Shown: positions 41,330 to 52,939 of the stretch, in pieces
How positions within the stretch are numbered: the stretch's first letter is position 1
Layout: each line of letters opens with the position of its first letter
From: Isoetes taiwanensis
Taxonomy: Eukaryota; Streptophyta; Lycopodiopsida; Isoetales; Isoetaceae
Direction: 5' to 3'
Length of the DNA stretch: 64,000 nt
Assembly (NCBI GenBank): GCA_021234155.1
Contig: JAJEKV010000021.1
Span: 14,757,760 to 14,821,759 of the forward strand
Program-made: the position numbers and the translations under genes
Notes under the pieces: generated by a model
What the model saw: the letters and a program-made list of their open reading frames with translations, nothing else
The model's database searches: none
Told to the model about the DNA's origin: nothing

Positions 41330-42264
41330 TCCAACCAACACTTTTGTTGGTAATGCATTTTGAATTACAACAGCAGTTTTAACTGCTTCTTCCCAGAGGA
41401 AATTAGGGAACCCAGAATGTTTGAGCATTGCTCTGACAGCATTTAAAATGCTCTTGTTTTTCCTTTCAGCTGTGCCATTTTGCTGAGGAGTATAGCTGCA
41501 GGTATATTTCCTCTTTTCCTTTCTTTATGCAATATGTTATGAATTTTCCTGACATATACTTCCCTCCTCTGTCTGACCTGACATACTTAATTCTTTTCCC
41601 TGTAGAGCATTCTACTTCTGCTGCAAATAGCTTAAAAGCCTCAAAAGCCAAATTCTTGCTCCTCAAGCAATAAACCCTTGTTTTCCTACTATAGTCATCA
41701 ATGAAAGTTATAAAGTATTTCTTACCTAAAATTCCTGTTATGTTGAGTGGTCCACAAAGATCAGTATGCACGAGTTCCAATATCTCCTTTGGTCTCTCCT
41801 TTGATCTTGAAAAAGGTAACCTGCATTGTTTTCCCAACGTGCATCCCTTGCATAAATGATCAGTCACTTTTCTATTTGAGCTTTGTATCAAACCATTGTT
41901 TATAAGATACTCAATGTTTTTCAAATGTGTATGTCCAAGTCTCTCATGCCAGCATAGTATATCAGGAATTGTAGCTATGTTAATGCTGTTCAAACAATGA
42001 GGATTTATACCAAACAAGTTTCCAACACGTTTCCCCAGAAATTTCAATTTATTTCCTTCATAAACTTTACATTCAAGTTGCTCAAAAACAACTTTGAAGC
42101 CCATGTCGACTAGTTGACAAACTGAAATCAAGTTTCTGACTAAGCTTGGAACACATAACACGTTTTGTAGATTAATTGCCTTTCCTTCTAGGTCAAACAA
42201 AATTCTAATACTCCTACTTCTTCAATCCTTTGCAAACTTCCAACCCCGACTTGTACATGTCCCA
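41330..42264 (-). pseudogene. Copia protease end, GAG-pre-integrase and integrase core
   Basis: After a frame change near 42200 the frame reads NLISVCQLVDMGFKVVFEQ. The GAG-pre-integrase zinc motif follows (CWHERLGHTHLKNIEYL..CKGCTLGKQ). Then comes the integrase core: HTDLCGPLNITGILGKKYFI, FIDDYSRKTRVYCLRSK, YVRSDRGGKYMSGKF. The first and second Asp of the catalytic triad are visible (HTDLCGP, RSDRGGKY). A further frame change near 41470 precedes NGTAERKNKSILNAVRAMLK with the third catalytic Glu. The host role is cDNA insertion. Confidence 0.8.
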
Positions 42265-43371
42265 CTACTTTAGTAACCTTGATGAGCAGGTTATGCTTTT
42301 CTCAGCTCCACTATCTAAAATTAGGAGATCATCATCATTAATATTAGAGCAAGCGGCAAAAACTTTAGAGTTTCTTACCTCATCATCTTTTTCTGAATTT
42401 CCTTCTTCCAGTTTGACCTCCTCAGCCACATTTGCCTCAAAAGCAATTTTTCCTCTTCCTCTGCCTCTCCCTCTTGCATTAGAATTTCTTCTTCCCCTAC
42501 CTCTGCCTCTAGAATTTTCTTTTGGAGTAGAACAAGTTGAAGCATAATGGCCCCTTCCTCCACAATTATAACGACTTATTTCTTTAGTCAAGTTTGGACA
42601 GTTTACCTTGATATGTCCATGCTGGTTACAGTAAAAGCAGGGCCCAATTTTGCCTCTATTTTTCCCTTTATTTTTCCCCTTTGTGAACAAAATTTGGCTT
42701 GTTCCTTCCTCATCCCCAACCTTACTTTGTTCTATTTCTGTCTTCAACATTCTTTCAGCCTCTTCTCTAGTTCTAGCTATTGTCCTTATAAATATAGATA
42801 TGTTCCCTAAGCTTGTTACACTTCTGGAGATAGCCAAAACTTGTTGCTGCTGAGAATAAGTTACCCCTGCACCCTCAAGATCTGCAATTATATTGTCAAA
42901 ATTTTGCAAGAATTCATTCACATTACTTTTGTCAACCAGTTTTAATCTTCCCAATTCATTCTCTAAGATATCAATCTGTGAGAACGTCTTTTCTTCATAT
43001 GTCATCATCATATACCTCCACATTTCTCTGGGATGTTTCCCTCTCAGCTTCAGAACAATTCCAGAGCCTACTTTGCTCATTATTATTCCTTGAGCTTCTC
43101 TTACCTTTGCTTGATTTTCACTGCCTCCACCTGCTCCAGAGGTTGCACTAACCTCTTTACCTTCTCCTGCAACTGGACTCTCAGCTTCTGTTGAGGAACT
43201 CCCTTCCTCTCCTGCAATTCCTTTTGCCACTGCACCAGCAGGTTCAATAATATCCCACAAGTCCTCCACTTGTAACACATGTTTTATTTTTTCTTTCCAA
43301 ACCTGGAACCCTGAGTCTCCCTTGAATACTTCAATAGCATTCAATAATCCTGCACCAAAACGGCTAGACAT
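42265..43371 (-). CDS. Copia Gag with two zinc knuckles, running into protease
   Basis: The start is taken as the ATG at 43371 (MSSRFGAGLLNAIEVFKGDS), eight bases after the primer site; upstream in-frame codons belong to LTR and primer site. The protein has the UBN2/Gag region (FQVWKEKIKHVLQVEDLWDI; WRYMMMTYEEKTFSQIDILE) and a first CCHC knuckle (CFYCNQHGHIKVNC). A second, imperfect knuckle (CGGRGHYASTCS) and an arginine/glycine-rich basic stretch follow. At the C-terminus LLILDSGAEKSITCSS is the aspartic protease active site (DSGA). The frame ends at 42265 within the protease. Gag coats element RNA. Confidence 0.85.
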   Translation of the reverse strand: MSSRFGAGLLNAIEVFKGDSGFQVWKEKIKHVLQVEDLWDIIEPAGAVAKGIAGEEGSSSTEAESPVAGEGKEVSATSGAGGGSENQAKVREAQGIIMSKVGSGIVLKLRGKHPREMWRYMMMTYEEKTFSQIDILENELGRLKLVDKSNVNEFLQNFDNIIADLEGAGVTYSQQQQVLAISRSVTSLGNISIFIRTIARTREEAERMLKTEIEQSKVGDEEGTSQILFTKGKNKGKNRGKIGPCFYCNQHGHIKVNCPNLTKEISRYNCGGRGHYASTCSTPKENSRGRGRGRRNSNARGRGRGRGKIAFEANVAEEVKLEEGNSEKDDEVRNSKVFAACSNINDDDLLILDSGAEKSITCSSRLLK

Positions 43372-43378
43372 TTTTCTA

Positions 43379-43390
43379 GCTCTGATACCA
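43379..43390 (-). promoter_or_regulatory. Primer binding site (initiator tRNA-Met type)
   Basis: TGGTATCAGAGC, one base inside the 5' LTR end. It is the usual primer site of plant copia elements. Confidence 0.85.
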
Positions 43391-43391
43391 A

Positions 43392-44169
43392 TGTGAGAAA
43401 ATTGTGAAAACAATGTTCTTTGCTACTACAATCTGACAATAAAGTGTCTAGACCATTGACATATTTTCAAGACAATTTCCAGTATATCACCACACCTACA
43501 AATAATTCAGTGAGATCTCATTCTACAATTTTACACACTCACATCAATCACATAATAGAATGTGAATCATACTAGTCACCAATTCTTCATTTATAAACAA
43601 TGATTCCCTTGAACTATCTTACCATTGAAGATAAAATCAATGTAGATATTCAAATAAACCAATGGTATTCCATTACCTTCCTCGACTAGGGCTATCTGAA
43701 TAAGAACCACTGTTGCAGAAGAAATATCACCAGATAAACTTGGATGAAACATCGATTCTACTTGTTCTGTTTATGTAGGGCAATTCCGATGGTGATGGAA
43801 CTGCCCAAGCCTTCCGAAACCGCCTTGATGCTTAGCTCTTATCGGATTCCATATCCATAGGAGTTTCTACTTTCAAATATCCCATATTGCCCCCCAAACT
43901 CATTCGATGCTGTTAATGCTTTCACTAATAATAATTTGGTCATTTTTCAACCATTGAAATATAAGAACCATATTTAAACCTTATGTTACGTTATGAATAT
44001 CCCATATTCATAACATTTGTGCAACCCTAAGTATTCTTCAGGCTTTCTCTGTTTAACTCAGGTTCTTAAATTTACTGTACCCAGGTTTTCTCACTTGATC
44101 TCTATAAGGGCTTATGTTCCCAACTCATAATGCTGCTTGTTTCTGTCAACAACTTTTGTTGTCTTAACA
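43392..44169 (-). repeat. 5' LTR of the copia element
   Basis: Bounded by TGTTAAGACAAC at the outer end (from 44169) and TTTCTCACA at the inner end (43392), the TG...CA rule of LTRs. The length of about 778 bp rests on the outer boundary, which cannot be confirmed because the second LTR is absent. Confidence 0.6.
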
Positions 44170-44229
44170 ATCAAGTTAAAACTGGACACTTCAATATATC
44201 TAAGTTGTGAGCTGAACAACTTTCCTCAC

Positions 44230-45280
44230 ATAAGCGCACAAAGAAGAGGTATTTGATGGAGGAGGAGAAATATGCTACAAATAAATCATATGAAAAGGTT
44301 ATGGAAAAGGTGCAAGAGAACGAAGAATGAAAGACACCAATGGTTGCATTAAAAAAATAGCCCATAGGTATCCTATGTGCAAAAATAACACATGACACAT
44401 TTCAGCTGCGCCTTGGTCTTCGATGAAAATCAAGAAGCCATATCACCACACCAGCTTCTACATATAGTACTTGAAAGGCTGAAAAAATTCAGGCTAGCCT
44501 ACACTAAATATGGGGAACCTACCTAAGCTTACACTAGGACAAGGGAATAGTGCAAGAAGGAGCCATGTAGCTATCCTCATCTCATTTTTGCAGATGAGAA
44601 CACCCCTGCCATGTGGCTTTGTACCATTCCTTTAAAGTAAATAAAGTCTATTTTTTATCCCTCAAAAAAAAAAAATAAAAAAAATTCAGCTACGATTTAA
44701 AGTATTAAAGGATGATAATAAGAGATTGTGGTCCATTTTCGTCATTTCAAGGATGAAAAGTATCCTAAATCCATTAACTATGTGCTTACATTTCTTACAT
44801 GATAAAAAAGAGAAGATGAAAGAAGATAATAATTGTTTTCTCCCCATGCAAACTAGAATTATAGGTCCAATCCATCACAATAGTTTCAATATTAAGCAAG
44901 TACAAAACGATAAAGACAATGTCGAGGGAATAAAGTTGAAAACGACATCATTTTCATGCAAGCATATGTGAGACATAACAAAAGGGAAGAAGAAGTTTTT
45001 CCTTTACGCATACTCTAGGAAGCAATCATACCCATGTTGCGTAGGTTTTAGCCTTTGGAAATAAGTACATTGGATAAGAATCAACTAGTGGATGTTAAAA
45101 AAGGTTTGTTGTTATGCCATCTTTCATGAAATAAAATGCACAAACACTATTGGAAGACATAATATTGAAATCATAGAATAAAATTGAATTGATTTTTATC
45201 GTCTATGAGAGATGGGTATTCTAGAAGATATGCAAATTACACTATTGATAGGTCATAAACTTTATAAGGAGTGTCATCCA
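44230..45280 (+). repeat. Dispersed repeat family R1, copy B
   Basis: Aligns by eye to 3062-3830. It starts right next to the outer end of the copia LTR and is split by a 277-bp poly(A)-tailed insert (44408-44684). Confidence 0.75.
44408..44684 (+). mobile_element. Small poly(A)-tailed retroposon
   Basis: TTCAGCT occurs at 44401-44407 and again at 44685-44691, where copy A of the host repeat has it once. The insert starts GCGCCTTGGTCTTCG and ends in an A-rich tail (44664-44684). Target duplication plus poly(A) tail is the signature of LINE-mediated retroposition. No tRNA-like promoter is obvious, so it may be a SINE or a processed transcript fragment. Confidence 0.75.
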
Positions 45281-45299
45281 TAATTGTCCTTTTTTTTAG

Positions 45300-46930
45300 G
45301 CAATTTGGCGGCCATGGCCACTTGTTTAACCCCCTACCCTGATCCCAGTCTGGATGCCCAGCCTCTTATGACCTCGCCTCATGCCTAGGAACACCGAAAG
45401 CCTAATGCCCCCCACATGATGAGCTCTCCTGAGAGCAGCAAGCGGGTGGGCCACCATGAAAATGGCCCAGAACAGATGGCAAGAATAAGGGAGAGGCCTC
45501 TTCCATGCGGAAGGAGGTACGGGAAAGGCCTAGCAACAAGATCAGCCCGCGAGGGGGCTGATTGCTGCTTAGACCCGATGGCAAACCATGTGCCAATTGA
45601 GGTCTTGAAGCAAGTAGAGACGAGAATTGAGGATAACATGACTCGAATTGCAGGCCTGAACGAAGAAATGCAGACCTCGGTACCCCGGATGCTCAAAAGA
45701 CATTTGACAGCATAGAAGCAGTGGTTGGCAGAGCTGAGACCCATACACAACAGCTGGAAGATGATTTCCGCTTGGTGCACTTTGAGCACCAACAGGAGAA
45801 GCATGGTCTCGCCAATCTACGCGCTCATGTAGACTCCCTCTCCAACACCATGGAAGCCATGACACTGGACATGCAGCATGTGAAACATGAGACATGACAA
45901 TCATCTCCCGCCTTAAATCAGAAGCTGAGGAGGCCGCCACCATGATGCAAGCCATCCAGGCTGCCTTTCAGGAAAGCCAGTCACGGCTGAGATCCCTCCA
46001 GAGTAGGGTCGAGACATGGGAAGTGCCCTCACCAGGGACGAACCCTGTCCTAAACACCCGCTTGCAGAACCTCAAGCACAATTCTGCTGCTCGAGATCGC
46101 GAATTGCAGGAGATGGGGACAACTATCGCCCAGCAAGGCAAGAGTCTCCACGCAGAAGCTCATGAGCAGCTGCCGTGGTGTACGCATGAACTGGCAAGAC
46201 AATAGCGAGTCCCACAGGAGCTGAGCTCTTGTAACGAGAGGCTAACGCATAGGCCAAGGCATTCCCACACACTGAGCAGCCTGCACGATGCCAGTCAAGG
46301 CCACCCACAGCCTGGATACTGCCATTGTTCCAGTGCAGGCCACAGCCAATGCCATGACATCTGCAAGCAGCACCGTCCGCGGGATCCAGCATTGATTCAA
46401 CCATCAGAAAGCTCCAAGAGCAGAGTCGAAGGAATCACAATCTAGTAGTGCATGGCCTACTAGAAGCAGTAGGAGAGAGCCTCATCCACCGGCTTTAGAC
46501 GCAGATCCTTGCTTGGATGACGTTCCATATGCCCATACACATAGTCAGAGCAGGCTGCCATGAAGCGCAACATCCTAACTGCCCCCAGATAGCCATATTC
46601 ACGGCTGGGATGCACAAGAGTGAGCAGCCATTCCGCGTCAAAAAAGGCAATTGCAGGGGACCGCCCTGTATATTGACTGAGATCTAGCTACTGCACAGCA
46701 AGAAGATCGCAGGCACGAGTTAGATAAGGTCAAGAGGATCCAAAAGCAGGAAGGAGCTTCAGAACTGATCTGGGGCAAGATGCAAATCTTCCGGCCACCA
46801 AATATTGCTGCAAGTGCTGCAAACCCTCAGCGCCCTGCTGCTGAAGCCCTAGCCACTCCAGCCCATCCCACTGCTACACCCACCGCAAGCGCATACCCTT
46901 GAATAAGAGTTTGTCGTCCTTCAAAAAAAA
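45300..46930 (+). pseudogene. L1 ORF1-like protein remnant, GC-rich
   Basis: The sequence is clearly more GC-rich than its surroundings. In shifting frames it encodes coiled coil (VETRIEDNMTRIAGLNEEMQ; QSRLRSLQSRVE; NLKHNSAARDRELQEMG). Then come IRKLQEQSRRNHNLVVHGLL, and near 46690-46760 DLATAQQEDRRHELDKVKR. The last parallels the EDLT..QQ.R motif of the ORF1 at 27.3 kb. It ends with a proline/alanine-rich tail and a stop near 46902, followed by an A-run and the R3 repeat. Minus-strand open frames here are shadows. Confidence 0.55.
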
Positions 46931-46986
46931 ACAAGGTGCTGCGCACGGAGGGTTGCCCTCCATGGCCGGAGGGTGAAGTGGCTTAA
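46927..46986 (+). repeat. 57-bp dispersed repeat R3, copy 2
   Basis: Near-identical to 7083-7142, following an A-run. Confidence 0.8.
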
Positions 46987-46989
46987 TAA

Positions 46990-48880
46990 CAGTTTGACAA
47001 CCACAGTACCACCCTATCATTCGCTGCCCTCTTGTTACTCCAAGAGTACACATTAGAAGAAGAAGGGGCGTTTGTTGTCTCCATTGTGCGCATTAATCTG
47101 TCAAAATATTATGTGATGAGACATGCCTGTATCAATTTTCTCTTGGTCTGGCCCACATTCTATGTAGTCAAGTACATAACTACATAACCAATAAATAACT
47201 ACATAGCACGACAGGACAGACCCTCTACCTGGGCCATCTAATCCTGTTCCAATTAACATGTCGAGAAGAATAAAGCAGACAGCAAAAAAAAGATATAAGC
47301 AGCCCTTTTGAAATAGAAAGCAAGTGTGACATCACACATGTCTAGGAGGCTGCAATGAGCCTAGATGTATGTGATTGATAATTGTCGATGCTAATATAAT
47401 CTTCCTAGATCAAAAAGTGTATTTAGTGTTTAAGGGCTTACTATGTTGATTTTGCAGGTGCACGTTTGAGGTTAGGGTTTGAGTATCTTTGCGCGCTAAG
47501 ATGATTTGCTTGGAAGAACTGTGCCAAAGATGTATCCACCATCAAGTTTTATTATATGATAGAGCTTATTTTGGGTATAGAACATGGAAGGAGTATATAC
47601 AATTGAGTGTGGTTGTTTGAGATTTTGGAGGTGAATAGAACATGCACAAAGTTTTGTGTCTAGCCACCTACCTTTGGTCAATCCATCACTCTAAGACCAG
47701 GTGAAGAATGGAGAGGGCTTCAAGAATTATCAGCAGTTCATTCAAGTTATGGTAGCGGGCAGCTGGATCCTGACAAATGCTTCTTATGATGTCTCTCAAG
47801 GATTACATTTTTGACATCTATTTTGCTTTGAATGTAACTGTATGGAGTTAACAATAAGGCTGCTGTGACGTTTTGGAAATTGAAATTCAAAGACTGTATA
47901 GATGTGAAAGGCAAAACTCCGGGTGCTCTTAAGATGGCAATATTTGCAACCCAATGTTTGCAATATTTGCAACCTTAAGAAGTAGAACTATTGTATACTA
48001 CCACATGCGGAGTAACTTGCATCCTTGACACAGAAACCAACACCTTCCCACTTTGAAAAAGAAGATATACCCAAATCAATATGAGCATGACCTTCCTATG
48101 CCACAACAAGCCTTTGAGCTGAAGACAAAGCTTACAGTGTTGGATACACAGCTCCAATTCACTTATCTTCATCAACACAGTCAATAGCTTCTTGGCAACA
48201 TACATGTTCAACATATCCTGCAATTCATACTGTAGCTTGTCAGAAACTTTGCTTGCCTCTAAAGGTATATTATGTTTGGTATTACCAACGTAAGCAACTT
48301 GTAACCATTTTTCTGCGATCTTGGATACAGTTCCTGCAGCCCTTCATTGAAAAAATATGACCCCATTGAGACCATATCTATAACTTCTTTAATCATCTCA
48401 AGCCGCACTTCTGGCCCCATGTTCAGACAACTCTTCCGTCAAGATGGCATCACCATAGCCAAATGGTTGCAGCAAGAAATATTAATTTCAGGACCTGTCA
48501 CTGTTTTGCCATGGACTCTTTGATAATACTTCACATCTCCCTGATGATGCTAAGTATTGGCTCTATTTCCTAACGAACATGTGGCCTGGAAATGATGGAA
48601 CAAAAATCGGAGTTCCAAAAGGTACTATAGAAAGCCCAAAATCCCAGGCCATTCCTCACATATAGATTGTGAACTGCCATACAATTGTCCACTAGCATGC
48701 CTTGTAAGAATGTCTCAGAAAAGAAGATGGAAAACTTGGTTTTACCAGATCACTTGATATCTAACAAGACAACAAGCAGCAGAATTATCATCTCAATGCA
48801 TCAGAGCATGCTTCTGACATATGCTTTCTTGTCAAGTTAATGTTGGCACAGTAAGGGACAAATCAAACTAAAACAGCTCA
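46990..48880. other. No supported gene; weak minus-strand coding remnant at 47.97-48.43 kb
   Basis: On the minus strand protein-like pieces such as PEVRLEMIKEVIDMVSMGS and AEKWLQVAYVGNTKHNIPL appear in different frames. I do not recognise them. The rest is AT-rich without features. Confidence 0.35.
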
Positions 48881-48884
48881 AACT

Positions 48885-49635
48885 TTATAATAATTCGATT
48901 TTAGCACGTCTCTTTTTACATTTCTTTTCCTTCTCCATTACATGCAGCTGTCTCTTTCGTTCATAATGATGGGCATGCTTCTCATCACTGTTACACTCGC
49001 TACAACCTTCCTCTGTATCTTCATTTTCACTTGAAGAATCTGAATCCACCTCCGATAGGTTATGGCAATCCATGATCCTCTGTGCCGCAGTAACAGCGTC
49101 ATCTGTGTACAGATCAGCTACACCTAAAGCTAAATCCTGAGACCAACAAGAACAAGTACGATATAAGTATACTCGTTAACGACTATCCAGAAGGAATTCA
49201 TATAACAATAAAGAATAAAAAACCATAGTGCAAACAGTAAACTTCAATACTTTATGGCCATCAGAGGTGCATGACACTTACCATCTTGATGTGTGGAGCA
49301 TCCTCACCACCGGTTATTCTCTCTATGTCAAATTAGCTGTGCCCACTCTTCTGTTGCACGCATCCAAAGTGAACACCTAACTTAGATAGATAAAACTTGA
49401 ACACAGCGTTTTACCTTAATATCTGAATGCAACTTCTGGTTGGCATCACTTAAAACGGGAAGAAAAGCTTTCATTTTGTCCAAGACTGCAAGCCAAATTA
49501 TCTGATGAGTCATTCTAAAACTTCAAAGTAGGAAGCAATTTTTACCACTAGCTTTTGTTGAAGGAGGCATTCGAGATCTGGGGGATTTGTGCAAGTGCTC
49601 TGATGACAATATGCCTTCAACGAGTAGATGCTCTT
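48885..49635 (-). pseudogene. NOPCHAP1 (C12orf45)-like gene with one in-frame stop
   Basis: Four exons with matching phases: 49635-49546 (KSPRSRMPPSTKAS), 49485-49415 (VLDKMKAFLPVLSDANQKLH), 49350-49282 (FDIERITGGEDAPHIKM), 49136-48885 (DLALGVADLYTDDAVTAAQR, an acidic serine stretch, and a lysine-rich end). Borders are GT..AG throughout. The order (short basic part, LD.....FLP.....AN..L helix, FDIE, I.MDLAL, acidic tail, basic tail) is that of NOPCHAP1, a chaperone for the NOP58 protein of box C/D snoRNPs. Exon 3 contains TAA at 49333-49335 in the frame both neighbours demand. A start exon may end at 50094 (ATG at 50179), but its phase does not fit. It is either a pseudogene, a sequencing error, or a gene with different splicing. 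Confidence 0.65.
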
Positions 49636-50093
49636 CTAAGAATTAACAAGACAATTAAGAGTCACGACGAAGGCATGGTATCAAATATTAACACAACCCA
49701 AATTATAGTTTACCAAGTTTACAACCATGCTCGAGCTGAAGCAGTTCCGAGCTTGCATTTTTCACCTGCATCTTAAAACAGGTGTCATCATAGACTGATA
49801 CTTTAGAATCTATAATGGTAGGGATATTTTCTTATCGCCAGTCACTCTCTGGCTGGTTTAGGATATTGCTTGCATTAGGTAGCCGATTCTGCATTTTCAT
49901 ATGTTATTGCTACTTTCAGTCCAATCGCTAATAATTGAACTCAAACCTAAAACCTAAGAAACCAAGGAATAGGCAAAGCTTAAGATTCTTCAAGAAAAAT
50001 TGCAGCAATAGGCTTCAGACAAGAAACGACAAGAGAATGGACATAAATCTGCATTCCGCAGAACATTTAGAACCAGCAACGAAACCACTATAC

Positions 50094-50179
50094 CTGTTTT
50101 TGCAAATCCGACTGGAACGACAAACTGTTCTTGCCGGCCCTGTTTTTGTAGCCATTGGTTCTTCCCATGCCATCGCCAT
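50094..50179 (-). other. Possible first exon of the NOPCHAP1-like gene
   Basis: ATG at 50179 opens MAMAWEEPMATKTGPAR to a CAG/GTATAG donor at 50094. Joining it to the exon at 49635 leaves a one-base phase mismatch. Either the exon is longer in another frame without an ATG, or the copy carries an indel. Confidence 0.3.
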
Positions 50180-50699
50180 GCACCGACATGCCCTTCTATT
50201 CCGCCTCGTAGAGACAAAAATGAAAGAGTCGTGGAGGAAGGTGGATCTTAGGACCTATAACAGGTACGACAAGCAATCTGTTGCAGATGTTCCGGCATTT
50301 TGGAGTGTTCTGGAGCTACAAGTTAACCGGTTTCCAGAGGGGCTCCCCTGCAACATTTACAGTGGGTTTTTAGCAGTCATTAGCATATCCCATGTATATA
50401 CTGGCATATACTTGAAATATGCCATAAACCCACATAAACAAGGGTTTGCCCCCTTAGGGGCAACCCAAAAAAGTGTTGCTCCTACTTTTTGCAGAAGAAG
50501 AAGGACCTTGTGCCACCTAGCAACACATAAGCTTCTAGTATCTATTATATTTTACTAGGTAACATCTCACCATGGTTACACATGCAAAAAGACAAGCTCC
50601 ACCAACGAAAAGTAAGTTTTGTGCCTAATGTCTTTAGCGAAAACGTATTTACCAAGTGCATCAGGGCAACTATGTGCACCCTGATAAATGTTCAAAGCC

Positions 50700-51612
50700 T
50701 AATGCATATACTTTCTGCATATTGTGGACATTCTCAATTGCTTTACGTTGTAAGACATTAAAGGGGATGATCATCTATTCATATATGACGAGATTGACTC
50801 TTTATTGAAGAGTCTTATGACACTTAACGTTGCACCTCTGTGGATCCTATGGTCTTTCATTCAAGCAAATCAGGCTGGATTAGTTCAAGGAGTGATGAAG
50901 AATTACTGTAAGGCGAGTTATGGGCCTGCTATTTGCTAAGTGCTATCTGCATATAGCAGCCATATAATTTTTATTCTCTTTACAAGTTGAAGGCAAATAT
51001 TTGGGAAAATGGTAGAGGAGCTTAACGTCTAGAAGCAGATTCACATTGGATATTCTAATTTGGATGGGAAAGAAGAATTTTGTACTACAGTACAACTAGA
51101 ATGTATTTAAAGAAAAACTAAGTGATCCAACCCACTAAGGAAGAATTGTCAGCACTTATCAGATGCCTTAGTGTCTCTTCCATTGATCAAAATGTTCTTC
51201 CAATGATAGCGGATTCTTTCTTTAATTCTGGCACGAGACTAACCTGTGCCTGAAGAAGGTTCGAAATTGTGCCCTAATCTTGACAAGGATTATGTGGCTT
51301 ATATCAAGTCAAGAATTAGTTCCCTCTAAAGTTTGCTATGAAAAATCATTTTTATGTCAAAGGGATTGATAGTAGCCCATAGATCACTAGCTCAGAGGTT
51401 CAATGTTTTTTAACAGAGAATAAAAATGACTTTGCTTATTTTGCTAAACCGATTCTCCTTGAAGATCTTTACAAGCTAAAAGAGTCATTCATTGAGAATG
51501 TTCCATTGAGTTTAGAGAAAGTTACTAATATGGAAATTAATCATGGAGAGCCTTTTCAACCAATGGAAGTTCCATTGGATATTAAAAAGAAATTTCATGA
51601 TTTTTTATAATT
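50700..51612 (+). pseudogene. Unrecognised coding remnants
   Basis: Two protein-like stretches. Near 50766-50938 the frame reads DDHLFIYDEIDSLLKSLMTL then WSFIQANQAGLVQGVMKNY. At 51390-51609 it reads NKNDFAYFAKPILLEDLYKL then KESFIENVPLSLEKVTNMEI up to a stop at 51607-51609. Length and composition look like real former coding sequence. No family was recognised. Confidence 0.3.
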
Positions 51613-51676
51613 GTCTTCTGATACACAAATGTTGTATATTATTGTATCATTCAAATAATCTCCTCTTGTTTTTAGA

Positions 51677-51795
51677 AGGAAAAGTTTTTCAACAGGAAAT
51701 TTTGGCTTGAATTTTTCAGCTGATCTGATAGGCCAAGAGTGGCATCTGCCAGGTCAGTTGAAAATTTTATGCCAAAATTTCCAACTGGAAAAAAT
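51677..51795. repeat. Imperfect palindrome of about 120 bp
   Basis: Arms with GGAAATTTTGGC and TTTTCAGCTGATCTG pair with CAGGTCAGTTGAAAATTTT and GCCAAAATTTCC across a short centre. It resembles a small foldback MITE. Confidence 0.55.
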
Positions 51796-52325
51796 TCTAC
51801 AAGGAAATTTTTGCCATCCTTGAAATTTTTCTCCTTTTTTGCTGTGGAGGATTCTTATCGTCAGAGCTTTTACTATGTGATTCTTGCAAGTTTTTGGTAG
51901 ATTAGAGCTCTAGGATGATAGATTTCCTAAGCGGTAGATGAGCAGCTGTAATTGACATATCTTTGGGGCATTGTTAGTGTTTTCGTTTACTTGGAGCAGC
52001 TTTGTTATTTTGGCGAGTTCTTAAGCTTTTTGGCGACTTTGAAGCATTCATGCTGCTATTGCAGTGGCATGTAGGTAAGAGAATGTTTAGCGTTTATTTT
52101 TATGTTATTTTTAATTGATTTTGTATTAACTAACGGTCTTTTCGTTGTAGATCTTGCTTGTATATCAAGGAAAGAGTATTTTTATCCTGTAAATTTTCTT
52201 CTTCTTCTAGTACTAGGATAGTTGAAAATATGGCTACAAAGTGGTCATTCTTAGTTATTTTCTATGTGTTTATAGTTTCGACATCTCTGTGAGTATTTTG
52301 GAGTCGTCTGTTGCGTTGAACATGA

Positions 52326-52893
52326 CTCAAGAATCCCATCGATCCGAGCCATCGGATCGGATTCTCGAATGGGCGAGCATGTGTCTCTTGCATGCATGCA
52401 TTGCATGCATTTTCTGTGGCTCTGATTCATTTGGGATCGCTATTTCTTGCAACTTCTTCATCGACTTCTCATCAGCGTTTTCTCCTCTTTCAGCAGTTTC
52501 CTTGACTCCTTTTTTTTATACCAGGTAGGAGAGGGGCTTTTCCCTACTTGGTTTGACAGTTTGGCATTTTTTCCATATTACGACATGTTCTTCCTCGATC
52601 TTGCCCCTTTTTTTGCCATCCTTCAGCCTTCGACCTTGATTCCGTTTTAATAAGGAAGTTCTCTTTTTGTCGGGAGCTTTTATCTGTCTTCATGCGAGCC
52701 CTTCGAGAATCCCATCGATCCGAGCCATCGAATCGGCATTCTCGAATGGGCGAGCATGCATCTCTTGCATGCATGCATGCATTGCATGCATTTTCTGTGG
52801 CTCTGGTTCATTTGGGATCGCTATTTCTTGCAACTTCTTCATCAACTTCTCATCGGCATTTTCTCCTCTCTCAGCAGTTCCCTTGATTCCCAC
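52326..52893. repeat. Two copies of a 180-bp unit, about 380 bp apart
   Basis: 52326-52511 and 52706-52893 share AATCCCATCGATCCGAGCCA, TCTCGAATGGGCGAGCATG, GCATGCATTGCATGCATTTT and the following 90 bp with few changes. GCATGC runs make the core strongly palindromic. Open frames here are by-products. Confidence 0.85.
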
Positions 52894-52939
52894 CCACCCT
52901 CCCTCCCTCCCTTAATGTGTATATTATTGTAAATGTTTT

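Larger units (their letters stand above)
39330..44169 (-). mobile_element. Ty1/copia retrotransposon, 3' LTR missing
   Basis: Minus-strand order: 5' LTR (44169-43392), primer binding site, gag, protease, integrase, reverse transcriptase, RNase H, which is the copia order. The element stops just after RNase H near 39380-39330. No copy of the LTR is present there. Instead the LINE 3' tail abuts. Several frame changes and one in-frame stop make it inactive. Confidence 0.9.

Noticed and set aside
42230-42850. Plus-strand open frames over the copia gag
   Set aside because: Shadows of the gag frame on the minus strand, which has clear zinc knuckles.
45385-45955. Minus-strand frames of 128 and 139 codons
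   Set aside because: Shadows in a GC-rich ORF1-like region. The plus strand carries coiled-coil and ORF1 motifs.
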